Of a DNA stretch of 64,000 nt, positions 20,324 through 31,439 are shown in pieces. The translations under genes were made by a program, and so were the position numbers. This stretch comes from Lithodes maja (lineage: Eukaryota; Arthropoda; Malacostraca; Decapoda; Lithodidae), in contig JBAKBP010013055.1 of the NCBI GenBank assembly GCA_037953745.1, forward strand, positions 1 through 64,000, in the 5' to 3' direction. The notes under the pieces were generated by a model, which saw only the letters and a list, made by a program, of their open reading frames with translations, did not search any database and was not told the DNA's origin. Within the stretch, counting starts at the first letter, position 1. Each line of letters opens with the position of its first letter.

Positions 20324-20803
20324 GGGAAAATTTGGAAATGGAAGTACTGCCCTGGAATTAATGTCCGTGGCAGGATTAGGAAGTTAGTAGGGGACAGATT
20401 GGTTAGTAATATAACACAGTTATAAGTGATCTTTCGTATATCTGGGAAAAAGAGATTAATGTCTTAGTAATATATATATACGCAATAATCCATTATGAAT
20501 CTGAGGGAGGAATATAATAATATTTTTAATTTATAAACACAGTCAGTCACGGGTTTGATGCAAGATATTTGTCTAGGCGAAATTTAAAAGAATCAACGGT
20601 GCTGCAGTCTATAACGTCTTGGGGAAGCCCATTCCACATGTTGACAACTCGATTAAAAAAGAAATTCTTAGATTCGTGAGAGTTAAAATATTTACCAATC
20701 ATTTTGCAACCATTTTCCCGCATGTAATTTTATTGGTTGATAGTGAAGTACTTACTACAGTTCATATTGTCGATGCCTTTGATGAATTTGAACACCTGAA
20801 TTA
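20324..20803 (-). mobile_element. 5'-truncated CR1 fragment (same family as copy 1)
   Basis: The sequence parallels 7143-7535: shared strings include ATTAATGTCCGTGGCAGG (ACTAATG in copy 1), AGGAAGTTAGTAGG, TCAACGGTGCTGCAGTCTAT and AGTGAAGTACTTACTACAGT. It therefore holds only the ORF2 C-terminus and 3' UTR, with an insertion of about 80 bp near 20430-20515 and several frame breaks. 5' truncation is normal for LINE insertions. The Harbinger element sits right at its 3' edge. Confidence 0.85.
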
Positions 20804-21065
20804 TTATGTCGGGCTATAATATTTATAATCCGTGATATAGTCTTTACAAAAATCCAGATATGGACTTATAGACCATAAATATTCCCAACAGGGACACATC
20901 GAACACGTTTTTAATCTCACAATCAGTATTCAACTGAGTACTATAGAACTCAGTAACAACACACATGTAAATTATACACATAAGTTTATTCAATGGCATG
21001 GGAAATGGTATCTTAGAGATTTGATCTACGCTTAGGATATGCTCCGGATCTTTCAGCGCGTTGCA
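20804..21065. other. No gene recognised
   Basis: AT-rich sequence following the truncated CR1, with no supportable frame. Confidence 0.5.
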
Positions 21066-21302
21066 TAATAATCAATAATAATCTTCTGGTTACTTATATA
21101 GCGCCCGTATCTCCTCCTTCGAGGATTCACAAGCGCTTGGCTTTCTTTAGTCTACCAGAGACCATTACCCATCCTCCTTGCTCATGGGGAGATGGTAACC
21201 GCCGACTGTATCCCAGAAAAACTTTTCAATCTGAGCGGGGATTGAACGCGAGACCTTCAAGATGGGAATCAGGCACACTACCAACTGAGCCAGCCGGATG
21301 GC
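21066..21302 (-). mobile_element. tRNA-derived SINE 1
   Basis: On the minus strand it begins GGCTGGCTCAGTTGGTAGTG (A-box region) and continues to GCGTTCAATCCCCGC (B box). It then passes through a central domain GGTTACCATCTCCCCATGAG and CAAGGAGGATGGGTAATGG, and ends GGGCGCTATATAAG followed by an A/T-rich ATTATTATTG tail. Head, body and tail are the standard SINE layout, transcribed by pol III and mobilised by a partner LINE. Confidence 0.8.
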
Positions 21303-21559
21303 ATAATCAACTCAATGTTCAAATCACGAATGTATTCACGTAATTCAGGACGAAGGATTACCTTGATTATTATAAGAAATATCAGGCAATGTATGGAATA
21401 CATGTGATCAAAAGTTAACAAATAGGATCAAGTATGAACATATTGTGGTAATAATTAGTATAAGAAATATGCAATTAAATAATAAACACGTGACCTATAG
21501 CATCAACCCTTAATAATAATAATGATATGAGTCGAGTGTCTAACGTGAACTATTCTATA

Positions 21560-21563
21560 ATAA

Positions 21564-21595
<32 letters not shown>

Positions 21596-21597
21596 GT
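21560..21597 (+). repeat. TAA microsatellite
   Basis: About twelve AAT/TAA units between the two SINEs. It could be the tail of an adjacent retroposon. Confidence 0.8.
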
Positions 21598-21649
21598 TCT
21601 TAAAGCTAGCGCATGCTAAGCTAGCTAAGGATAGCTCAATAAGGCCGAT

Positions 21650-21816
21650 TAGGCGTATTTCCATTGGGGTCCTGTACTACTACCCCATCCCTTTGCTCAT
21701 GAGGGATGGTAACGACTCAGTGCTTGTGAAAAATCTTTAATGCGCCTAGTGTGGGCGCGAACCCGGGCCTTCTGGGTGAAAGTCCGAGACGCTAGTCACT
21801 ACACCAAGCGAGCCGC
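21650..21816 (-). mobile_element. tRNA-derived SINE 2 (different head, related body)
   Basis: On the minus strand it starts GCGGCTCGCTTGGTGTAGTG, with B box GGGTTCGCGCCC. It then carries GTTACCATCCCTCATGAGC and AAAGGGATGGGGTAGTAG, clearly related to the central domain of SINE 1 although the tRNA head differs. The 3' end is less clear and is set where similarity fades. Confidence 0.7.
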
Positions 21817-21829
21817 TTATAATATAATA

Positions 21830-24030
21830 TTAGATATATAATATTAGAATACTCTCTGAATATGAGAGAATGAAGGAGTTGAGAATTAAAATACGATTAC
21901 ACGGTTGGCTTGGTTCGAGTAATGTTGATGGAGTGAGGGCGCGCGCGTGAGCAAGGTAGACTCTCACGGTTAGTGCGACCTTTGACCAGGTAGCTTATCA
22001 GGTCATACAAGTTACTGCGATGTTGGGAAATAGAATTCTTGTTTGTGCAACTACAAACTTAATATTATTATTTTTATTAATCTCACCACCACACCCCCAA
22101 TGAAATTAATTAATTATGAGGTAATGCAACGAATTTAATGGCTGTTAAATTATTTTTACAATTCAAATCTACTTAGCTTAAATTATGTAAATTATGGTCT
22201 GAAATATATCTTCTTCAATCGATTGTATGTAATAATAACAACTCGGGGCGAGGAATTCAGATTTAATATTTACTATACGATCATGAATGAACTATAGATG
22301 AATATCTATTAATCGTAAATAAAGACAAAGTCTGATTAACAAAACTAACATAGTTAACAGATGCCCTAGAAACGCTTATATAATATTAGCGTAAAGAATA
22401 ATTGAACACAATGTTAATTATATTGAAAGGAACGTACACGGCGAAGTTGTATTTAATAAATACTCACAATGGTATAAACAAGATATCTGAACGAGTTAGC
22501 AGAGTCTTATGAAGAATTCACCTAATAAGCGGTGTATTCGAATGATGAATAATTAGATAACAGACTCTATGCAATGCTAGAATTCCTAGACGAGAAGAAT
22601 CAGAATTATCTACATCAGTAATCAAATGAACATCAATAATAGTTCATATTATGATTACAATAACGCTTAAGTAAACGAGCGTAAGATTAACCCTTAATTA
22701 GCGGCGCGCAACATAAGTCGAGTTAAATAAAGCTGGACTATGTGGCGGCGCTCGACATATATCGTGTGGCAATTTCAGCACGTAATGTGGCTGAGAGAGA
22801 GAGACAAGTGGTGGCAGGAGAGTAGCGAGCGTATGACTGCTCCCGACCACCGCGGCGAACCTACTGACACGAATCCCACCTCCTCCCTCCCTCTCTCACT
22901 CGCTATATACGGAATTGTATGGGGAAAGTGCCTAATTACATGCTTTTTGCACTCGCGTTGCACGGTTATTGCAAGAAAACTAGCCATCATAAAAGGATCG
23001 TTAGGGTGTCATTCGAAAGCTCTGTTTATGCCCTTTCAGGGATAGATACTTGTTTTACGTTCTGGGTCTTATTTAGGCATGAAAATGATCACGTAAACAG
23101 CCCTATTTTGGCTAAAAACGCCCCGCTGGGCGGTACATATAAATAAACCGCATAGGCCGCTCGTAAGGTGTTAAGATCTCGGGAAGCAAATATATATAAA
23201 TAATTAATAATAAATCTTCTCAACGAGGGGGAACTGAGATAAATCAAATGTGAAATTGAGCGTAGGTTCTAGGTGACAGGATATTATTAGGAAGGGAATA
23301 AGTACACGAAATACACTTCAACCTCAACTGGTAACATACATAACAGAATAACATATACAAGGAAAATCTGTGAGTACTTGGCTAGGTGAATTAATTAACA
23401 CAAGTATATAACGTATGCGCAAAACGTTCTAGAAGAGTTATGAAGCAAGATGAATACTAGATCTTAGGAACAGATCTATACATGAACTAATAATTATAAG
23501 ATTCAGAAGGATTAACACATACGCAATGAATAAGGATCTTGGACACAGATCTATATAGAATCGTAGCACTGTAATATTCACATATTTTACCTATACCTTC
23601 ACAACAATAATCATAACGTAAGATATTCAGAGACACTTAGGGTAATATGGGAGGGTAGAGAGCAAGTCTGGCCGACGTGGAACGTAGATCAGTGGAGCAC
23701 CACTTCAGGATGAACGGCTTCTCACAATCAGGAATTCAGGGTCCAGACTTCAGCAGGTACTTCAGCAGGTTCAGCACACTCTCAGGACAGGGGGAAGGGC
23801 TAGGCAGGTCTCCACTGCTGATGGATGTCCCGTTCTTTACAGAGTTAGGGGCATTACCTCAGTGAATGTTTGCATACATTCTCACTCTTTCTTTGAGGTT
23901 ATGTTGGACTTAATTCTTGCCTCTCACTTACATGAGTTCAATGCAATAGGGATATTGTGAATATGTTGTGATCGAGTTGTGAGGTTTAATACTTATCGTA
24001 GACATACATAACAAATATTTATATTGGTAC
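21830..24030. other. AT-rich stretch without recognised genes
   Basis: About 2.2 kb up to the LTR element. A GC-richer patch at 22740-22900 carries GA and TC runs, and a weak near-duplicate (GATCTT-GA-CAGATCTATA) occurs near 23460 and 23540. A 101-codon frame at 22740-23045 has no domain. I looked for LTR boundaries or a second retroelement and could not establish any. Confidence 0.5.
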
Positions 24031-25820
24031 TGTTACGGCTGGATCGGCAATACATATTCGGGATTCTTGATCGTAGGACAGAAATGGCTTATGTGACAAC
24101 GACACGCTCGATTCCAGTCCCAAATACTATATGCTCCAGACAACAAAAGCACCAACGCCCTACAGAGTTATCGTCTATGGTAACGAGGTACCTTAACTCG
24201 GCGAAAGTGTACAACAGGGTAGGCTATGAGGCTAAACTCCCTCAGACATTTATAGGTTACGTTATTACTAAAGAAATGCAATACTCAAGAAACTACGTTA
24301 ATATTAAGCCTCTAATAATGTAGAATAGAAGCAGGCTAAAGGTATGACAGTGAAATGCTAAATGACAAATGTACACGCCTACTTGAAAGCGCGTGCACTA
24401 GAATAACTGTCCCCTACTAACATGCACTAGCATGTAGCATACAAGATGTTCATGATCCAGTAGATACCTAATAATACACATGGAAGGAACATAAATAGTA
24501 GTCACTTATTATAAGAATGAATCTATACTTGGAATAACTAAAAGGTTGCAGGCAACAGTACTGCGCCGGTAGCCTACTACCGCATAGGCTACTTCGCTTC
24601 TCTCACTCTGTCTCCCCTCTGAGTCCGTATGCGCCCTACGCAACAGAACTCCGGACACAGCAGCAAAACGACAGTGCAGTTAATTGATACATGAAAGTAT
24701 TAATAGTGTTGTCTTGTGTGTGAGTAATGTGTATTGTAAAGTGTTACATACATAAACTTAAAGAGAGCTGCAATGCATAGTAAAATAAAGATATCACCCA
24801 CTCATCATCCCCATGTGTTCTAGCTAGCAGGCCAAGTCACAGGAACAACGAGTCCCAGCACCGAAAGCGAGAACCCAGGAAAAGACTGCAGAGAACACAA
24901 GGACAGATAAATTACGTTACTCTACTATACCGGCACTACGAGCGAGCTGTAGTCTCTGGTACTGCACTCGCTCCTGGCTCGGTAGGCAAATCAAGGCTAA
25001 GTCCTCGCCCCTCTACAGACAACTCCTGGGCATGGTCGGGCTCTTACACATGGCACTAGTCTAGTCACAAATTGGATGATGAGCTGGGCATATAACTCGT
25101 GAACATGTAGAACGTTCACCAACTATCCTCATCAAGAAGATCGCTGTTCACATTAACCCCTTAAATCTAATACATGTAAATATATGCTTGTCCTAAGAGT
25201 AATACGAGAGGTGAGTGCTGAAACTCCTTTAGGACCTCAAGGGAAGGGTATGCATTTAAATAGAGAGAAGAATGAAATGAGAGTAATGTCGTCAGAGAGA
25301 AAGAGTGCAACCGTGAGAAATTGGGAGAGAGGGCAAGGGATGTTAGAATCTCAAAGGTTCTAGGCAACCTGATCATGGAACACACAGCGAGCCTCCATGC
25401 AATGTGCAGTACGACAACATGGGCAGCCCAGGCAGCATATGCAGGCGGCAATGTACTACCAACCCTGTCGCACCTAGCTATAAGCGCAGGGCTGCCAACC
25501 GGTCCATACGTCTGGCAACCATTGCTACCCTCTCGCTCTGAAGTCTAACTCACTCTCTCTCTCTGAATTCCTATTGTCTTATCTATCAACTTCTCTATTG
25601 ATACTACATATTAAATGGAAGGTCTCGACATGGCTTAAAACAAAACCCACCACTGGTTAGCACATGACGAGACCTTTGCAGAGATACAAAGAACATAGTT
25701 ATACGTTGTCACACTCAATATAAGCAGCCAGCACGGTACACGGTACACGGCACCGCGGCGGTACAGTGGAGTACCAAGGAGTACAATCAGGTTGCGTTGC
25801 TACGCACTGGGTGCGTCACA
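24031..25820 (-). repeat. 3' LTR (1,790 bp)
   Basis: Direct repeat of 31440-33258, at roughly 98-99% identity by eye. Differences cluster in the last 600 bp (around 25380-25760). It lacks the short GC-rich insertion that the other copy has at about 32931-32953. Small frames inside (for example a 94-codon one at 25167-25451) are shared only because the LTRs are near identical. Confidence 0.9.
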
Positions 25821-25831
25821 GCCCCCCCAAG
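25821..25831 (-). promoter_or_regulatory. Polypurine tract
   Basis: On the minus strand CTTGGGGGGGC immediately precedes the 3' LTR (which then starts TGTGACGCACCC). This is the expected place for the plus-strand DNA primer of an LTR element, although the first and last bases are not purines. Confidence 0.6.
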
Positions 25832-26101
25832 ATTTTAGATAATCGACCTTAGAAGCATTATCAAAATCTGACAGGCAACCAACCGACCTGCTACCCTTAG
25901 CTGCCACTAATTGCAAAAGGTGCACAACAACTGAAGTGTGAATTATACATAAAACACAATATCGCATGCATCATGCTACAACAATAAAGACTTACAAAAC
26001 TAAAAAAAAAAATTCTCGTTTATTTTATTGTTTTATAATCTTTTTGGACGGCGTTATGATAGCCTAATTTTACTCCTGCTCAACCCACACACCGTGCACG
26101 A

Positions 26102-29100
26102 CTATCCTGGATCATCAACCCTTGATAGACAATCTGCTATCACGTTCTCACTCCCGGCAATATGCTGAATGTTGAGATTATACTCTTGGAGCATTAGGGA
26201 CCACCTGGTCAACCGCATATTCCGATTGTGAAACTGATTTAGGAATTTCAAGGGATGATGGTCCGTATAAATCGTCACTACCGGGCCGTAGGCTGGAACA
26301 TAAACTTCGAAATGTTTGAGCGACAAAACGATAGCAAGAAGCTCCTTCTCTATAGTCGAGTAATTCCTTTGTGCCGAATTAAACTTGCGAGAAAAGAAGC
26401 TCACTGGGTGTTCCAAGCCCTCGGAATCAGTCTGCAGTAACACTGCCCCGGCACCCACACCGCTGGCATCAGTCGCCAGCTGAAAACTCCTGGAGAAGTC
26501 TGGGGCTCTCAAAATCGGATGTGTACACAGCAGGTGCTTGACTAGGTCGAAAGCCCTCTGACACTCCGCAGCCCAACAGAACTTCACTGACTTCGACAGT
26601 AGATCAGTTAACGGTGCTAAGACAGTAGAGTATCCCCGGATGAAGCGCCTATAATAGCCTATCATACCTAGGAACCGCATGACCTGGCGCTTAGTGGTGG
26701 GCCTGGGAAACATATTGATAGCCTGTATCCTGCTCAGGGGGGGGCACACCCGGCCTAACCCGACCACGAAGCCAAGATACTGCACAGTAGCCTTTACAAA
26801 CTCGCACTTCCTCAGGTTCACCACCAGCCCAGCATCGTGCAACTTCCCAAACAGGGTCTCTAAGTGCCTTAGGTGATTTTCAAAATCGTCATCATACACT
26901 ATCACGTCATCAAGGTAGACCGTGCAGTTAGGGATTTCGTCACAAATATCGTTCATCAGGTTCTGAAACGTGGCAGGTGCGTTCTTAAGCCCATAAGGCA
27001 TTACGTTACATTGGTAGGTCTTGCCATCTACCACAAAACCACAAACTTGCTTAGCTCGGTCCGACAGGGGTATTTGCCAGTAGCCTTTTACAAGATCAAT
27101 TTTAGTAAGGTACTTTGCATTCCCTATCTTGTCCACGCTGTCGTCAACTCGAGGCAAAGGGTAAGGGTTGGTAGTGGTCAAGCCATTTAGCCTACGAAAA
27201 TCTATGCAGAACCGCACCTTGCCGTCAGGTTTGGGCTGCAACGTGACGGGTGATGTCCACTTCACATAACCTTCAGTGATCATCCCTCTCTCAACCATGT
27301 ACTTTAACTCCTCCCGTAAAGCTGGCAACTTTACCGGGGGCACACGGTAGGGCACTGACTTGAAGGGCACATTATCACCGACGTCCACGTCGTGCGTTAC
27401 CTGAGTAGTGAGACCTGGGTGTTCGGCGAAAACAGAGGGGTATGACCTGAACAGGCCTAGGACAGCAGCACCCTGGTGCTCAGGCAGGTGACTTACAGCT
27501 TGCCTAGCCTCTTGTTCAGTATTCCCCGCCCACTGTTCCACGGAAATGACACAGTCCCAGCTATCCTCCTCAGCAGCATGACTGTCCCCACCTCCTTCTC
27601 CACCCTGGCCGCTGCAGGCCAGCACAGGGACAGTGAGAGGCTCTGAGGGGCGTCTCACATACTCTTTCATGAGGTTAACATGACATAACTGATGTTTTTT
27701 TCTACGGTCAGGTGTTGCAACGAGATAATCAAGGTCGGACAGTTTCTTAGCCACCACATACGGCCCAATAAACTTGGCAGAAAGGGGGTGTCCAGGCAAA
27801 GGTAAAAGCAACATTACCTCCTGACCCACCGAAAACTCCCGAAGCTTCACCTTGGCGTCATACTGGTGCTTCATGACCGCCTGTGCATTAACCAAGTTAT
27901 TACCTGCCGCTGCCATGCAACCTATAAGTCTCTCCCGGCTCTCAAGGATATATTTAAGTACAGACCCCGGCTTCTCTTCGCCCTCCCAGATCTCTTTCAC
28001 CATACTTAAAGGTCCTCTCACATTATGGCCAAAGACTAGTTGATTTGGACTGAACCCCAGGCTCTCTCCTGGGACTTCACGTGCAGCGAACAGAACATAC
28101 GGCAGACCCAAATCCCAATCAGTGTCATGTTCTGCACAGTAACAGCGTAGCATACTCTTCAGGGTCGAGTGCCACCGCTCCAAGACTCCCTGACTCTCGG
28201 GATGGTAGGCTGACGACACTACAGAACATATACCGTGCAACTGAAGGGTTTGCTTGAACAATTTGGATGTAAAATTGCTCCCCTGGTCTGACTGCACCTC
28301 ACGTGGAAATCCATAACGGGAACAGAACAATAATAAGTTTTTAACAACTGCCTTTGCCGAGCCGTTTCTCATGGGGTATGCGTCCGGGTATCTCGTAGCC
28401 ACATCCATGATTGTCAACAGGAATTTATTGCCACTACTAGTAGGCGGGAAAGGGCCAACCAAATCTACTACAACTTTGCTGAACGGAGGCCCGGTGACAG
28501 GTATGGGAAACAAAGGTGCCTTCGGGATTGTCTGGTTAGGCTTCCCCGTTGTCTGGCAGGTCGCACACCCAGCCACCCATGCACAGACATCAGCCTTGAC
28601 CCCAGGCCACCAGAAAAACCTGCCCAATGCCGCCAATGTTTTTGTTACCCCCAAATGACCCGCCACCGGCACATCATGCGCCAGACACAATAAGGACTCT
28701 CTATACTTATTTGGAACAACCACCTGGTCTACTACCCTCGCACCGCCCTCCCACTTCGATTTGGGGTCTAGAAATCTGCGGTACAATATCCTGTTGAGCC
28801 TAAAGAAATCTCCCGGCTTCGCATCCCCATCTTCCTCCAACTCTATGGCACCATTGCTATAACGAGCTAGGCTAGCGTCTTGCAGCTGCTGCTCACTAAT
28901 GTCCCTGGGCGTCAATGCATCAAGATGGTTTTGTAATAAGACATTACCCCGGCTAGTAGGCTCTACTGCCTTAGTGGCTCTCGCTACAGCTCTTGCCTCA
29001 CGCGAAGTCTTACCCAACTCTGCCTTGTTACACACCATATCTGGGCCAGAGTCAACTCCCGTGTTTATTATAGGTCCAAGTACCGAATCACCGAGAAGTG

Positions 29101-31195
29101 CAGCAGAATCAATGTCCCTTTTCCTGCCCTTAGCAACCTTCTCCTGATCCTTCCTCCACTGTCCCCGAGGTTGGGTGCTAGGCTGTGCAGGAGCCGCAGA
29201 GCGAGATCGGGTTACCACACAGGCCATCTCATCCTGTTGGCACCTCCCAACCCATTCCCGATTCTCACCATCCACGTCGGCCGCCCTCTCGGCAACGACT
29301 AAGGGTGGAGTCCCGGAAGTGGGCACCGCAAAGTCGTTGCCGAGAAGAAGGTCGACGCCCTCAACTGGCAAACACTCAACGATCCCTACATCCAGCTCCC
29401 TGCACACCTCTCCCACTCTCAACTCCAACCTCACAAGTGGGTATGACCTCGTAGCATTTATACCCTGCACCACAACAACTCTGGCCGCATTTATCGGTTT
29501 CCCTGTGAAGTTCCTCAACAAAGTTTGCGAAGCCCCCGTATCCCTCAGCAAGTCAACCCTCCGTAGTTCACTCCCCCAGCTCACAAACCCGTGCCCCCGA
29601 TGGCCACAGAAAGTGTCCCGGACAGGTGTCGAGCCTTCCGTACGCTTCTTTACCGCGTGTGCCTCAGCTGCTGACAACCTACCCCGGGCAGTTGCTGCAG
29701 CCTTCAGAGACACACCGATACTGTGAACCAATGACACCGGCTTAGCGGGAGTGTTACTAGGGCACTCACGTGAATAATGGCCTAGCTTCTGACATTTGTA
29801 ACATTTCACATCCCCAATGGGCTTCTTCCCTTGTGCGGGCGAAGAAGGGGCCTGACCTTTAGTAAACGGGAGAGGCTTGTGTTTGTAGGTGTTATTAGGT
29901 GCAATGCATTTAGTGTGGTTATGTGTGTCATAGGATTTGTTATTATCGAAAACTCTGGTGGGTGGGGTATAGCGCCCCTTCTGCCCTGACTCAGCCCTCT
30001 GAGCGGCACCGCAACCACGAATCAATGATAATCTGAAGTCTGCCATCTTGGCAGCCTCCTCTACTGTCTTGGGACATTTTTCCTTAATGTTCAGCGTTAG
30101 ATCGGTTCCAGTGCATTTGTAAAACTGTTCCAGATAGAAAAGTTGCTTAATTTCCTCAGCCGACTCTGCGTGCTCGGACCGAAACCAGTTATTACCTGCA
30201 TCTGTTAAGTCCCGTGCGTGCTCCATAAAACTGACGTCGCTCTTCTTATTCACGCCACGGAACTTCAATCTATAAGTTTCGGGTTGCAGTTCGTAGGCCC
30301 GGAGCACAGCCTCCTTCACCAGTCCATACACGACACTCTCGTCCAGTGACAGTGCATCGTAGGCTTTCAACCCCTTACCCACTAGACGTGATGAAACTAA
30401 TGCTGCCCATTTAACCTCCGGCCAGTCATACTCACGACACTTCTTTTCGAAACGAGCAAAAAACTCAGTCACTGCTGTCTCATCAAATGCGGGTACTAAC
30501 TTAATTAAATGCGAAAGTGAGTCTGTAACCCGGTGCCCACCACCGAGATGACGCCCCGTGGTCTCTACTCTAGACTTCTCGACATCCATTTCAGCCTGGT
30601 ACCTGGTTGCATCCTGATTGGCTTGGATTCTAGCAACCTCTATGCGTTCTATACTAGACTGTTGACTCTCTTGCAACTTAAGCTTAGCTAGTTCTAGCTG
30701 AAATAACATCTCAGGAGACAGGCCTGGGGGGGGAGAGCACAAAATGGGGGATCCACACCGAGACGTGTTTACGGGTAAGCCAGCTTGCCCTTGAGAACCC
30801 TCCTGCTGCATCGTGCTAAGACTCGCTGGCTGAGGGCCCAGCTCAGGGGTAGAGTGGAATGGAGGCTTGGAGGGAACCCCCCAAGACCCCACTCCACCCA
30901 CCGCCCCATCGCCATCACCCAACAAACATGCCACCAAATTCTTCTTGGGCCAACTGTCAGGACAGTCCCGCCCCAAAACCGTGGCTAAACAGCGAAGACC
31001 GTAACAATCAATAGCCTGCAGGCGCTGTTCGGTCAAAGGTGTCTGCAAAAATGCCCGGGCATCCCTCTCTCCACTTATAACACTCCCCTCCCTAAACATC
31101 TGTTGTACTTGCTGGTTACTAGGCTGTACCGTGTTATCCTCCCCCGTAAATGATGAGTCATTAGACATAGTGCTGGTTATACAATTGCTGTTCAT
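26102..31195 (-). CDS. Gag-pol polyprotein of the Gmr1-like LTR element (1,697 residues)
   Basis: A single uninterrupted frame. Residues about 225-400 are a gag capsid-like helical region (FDETAVTEFFARFEKKC, AYELQPETYRLKFR). A CCHC knuckle, CYKCQKLGHYSREC, lies near 462. The protease has LLRDTGASQTLL near 547. Integrase follows: H-x5-H-C-x2-C zinc binding near 830-865 (HDVPVAGHLGVTK, CATCQ), core acidic residues in VVDLVGPF, QSDQGSNF and LERWHST (about 912, 971, 1008), and a GPY-type module KFIGPYVV near 1145. Only then comes reverse transcriptase (IDLVKGYWQIPL near 1368, catalytic YLDDVIVY near 1428), followed by RNase H (LATDASGVGAGAVL near 1577, TDHHPLKFL). Gag and pol are fused in frame, so gag levels must depend on proteolysis or another mechanism. 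All key residues appear present, so the ORF may be functional. Confidence 0.93.
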   Translation of the reverse strand: MNSNCITSTMSNDSSFTGEDNTVQPSNQQVQQMFREGSVISGERDARAFLQTPLTEQRLQAIDCYGLRCLATVLGRDCPDSWPKKNLVACLLGDGDGAVGGVGSWGVPSKPPFHSTPELGPQPASLSTMQQEGSQGQAGLPVNTSRCGSPILCSPPPGLSPEMLFQLELAKLKLQESQQSSIERIEVARIQANQDATRYQAEMDVEKSRVETTGRHLGGGHRVTDSLSHLIKLVPAFDETAVTEFFARFEKKCREYDWPEVKWAALVSSRLVGKGLKAYDALSLDESVVYGLVKEAVLRAYELQPETYRLKFRGVNKKSDVSFMEHARDLTDAGNNWFRSEHAESAEEIKQLFYLEQFYKCTGTDLTLNIKEKCPKTVEEAAKMADFRLSLIRGCGAAQRAESGQKGRYTPPTRVFDNNKSYDTHNHTKCIAPNNTYKHKPLPFTKGQAPSSPAQGKKPIGDVKCYKCQKLGHYSRECPSNTPAKPVSLVHSIGVSLKAAATARGRLSAAEAHAVKKRTEGSTPVRDTFCGHRGHGFVSWGSELRRVDLLRDTGASQTLLRNFTGKPINAARVVVVQGINATRSYPLVRLELRVGEVCRELDVGIVECLPVEGVDLLLGNDFAVPTSGTPPLVVAERAADVDGENREWVGRCQQDEMACVVTRSRSAAPAQPSTQPRGQWRKDQEKVAKGRKRDIDSAALLGDSVLGPIINTGVDSGPDMVCNKAELGKTSREARAVARATKAVEPTSRGNVLLQNHLDALTPRDISEQQLQDASLARYSNGAIELEEDGDAKPGDFFRLNRILYRRFLDPKSKWEGGARVVDQVVVPNKYRESLLCLAHDVPVAGHLGVTKTLAALGRFFWWPGVKADVCAWVAGCATCQTTGKPNQTIPKAPLFPIPVTGPPFSKVVVDLVGPFPPTSSGNKFLLTIMDVATRYPDAYPMRNGSAKAVVKNLLLFCSRYGFPREVQSDQGSNFTSKLFKQTLQLHGICSVVSSAYHPESQGVLERWHSTLKSMLRCYCAEHDTDWDLGLPYVLFAAREVPGESLGFSPNQLVFGHNVRGPLSMVKEIWEGEEKPGSVLKYILESRERLIGCMAAAGNNLVNAQAVMKHQYDAKVKLREFSVGQEVMLLLPLPGHPLSAKFIGPYVVAKKLSDLDYLVATPDRRKKHQLCHVNLMKEYVRRPSEPLTVPVLACSGQGGEGGGDSHAAEEDSWDCVISVEQWAGNTEQEARQAVSHLPEHQGAAVLGLFRSYPSVFAEHPGLTTQVTHDVDVGDNVPFKSVPYRVPPVKLPALREELKYMVERGMITEGYVKWTSPVTLQPKPDGKVRFCIDFRRLNGLTTTNPYPLPRVDDSVDKIGNAKYLTKIDLVKGYWQIPLSDRAKQVCGFVVDGKTYQCNVMPYGLKNAPATFQNLMNDICDEIPNCTVYLDDVIVYDDDFENHLRHLETLFGKLHDAGLVVNLRKCEFVKATVQYLGFVVGLGRVCPPLSRIQAINMFPRPTTKRQVMRFLGMIGYYRRFIRGYSTVLAPLTDLLSKSVKFCWAAECQRAFDLVKHLLCTHPILRAPDFSRSFQLATDASGVGAGAVLLQTDSEGLEHPVSFFSRKFNSAQRNYSTIEKELLAIVLSLKHFEVYVPAYGPVVTIYTDHHPLKFLNQFHNRNMRLTRWSLMLQEYNLNIQHIAGSENVIADCLSRVDDPG

Positions 31196-31419
31196 AAAAA
31201 AAAAAAAAGTGCTTATTACTAATTGCAGTCTCGACTCACAAAATGTTAAAGATGCTTGAATGACTCTACTCTAGACACCCCCAACGAAACAATCTGCAAG
31301 TCCACCAATACAATAATGACACAATAAAAATTCCTCCAATATGCAAGAAAATTCTAGCCAGCTCTACTAGGTAGCATAGAATAGTTCTCCAAAAAACATG
31401 TGATAGGATACTACTGAAT

Positions 31420-31436
31420 CTTGTGCAAGGTTGCCA
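31420..31436 (-). promoter_or_regulatory. Primer-binding site
   Basis: On the minus strand the 5' LTR ends CCGTAACA, three A bases follow, then TGGCAACCTTGCACAAG. TGG complements the CCA end of a tRNA. The specific tRNA was not identified. Confidence 0.7.
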
Positions 31437-31439
31437 TTT

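Noticed and set aside
20804..24030. Second LTR retroelement or solo LTR beginning TGTCGGGC
   Set aside because: I could not find a matching partner repeat, a CA end with target duplication or any pol remnant.
25167..25451. 94-codon frame found in both LTRs as a possible accessory gene
   Set aside because: Shared only because the LTRs are near identical. No domain, and no promoter logic in that orientation.
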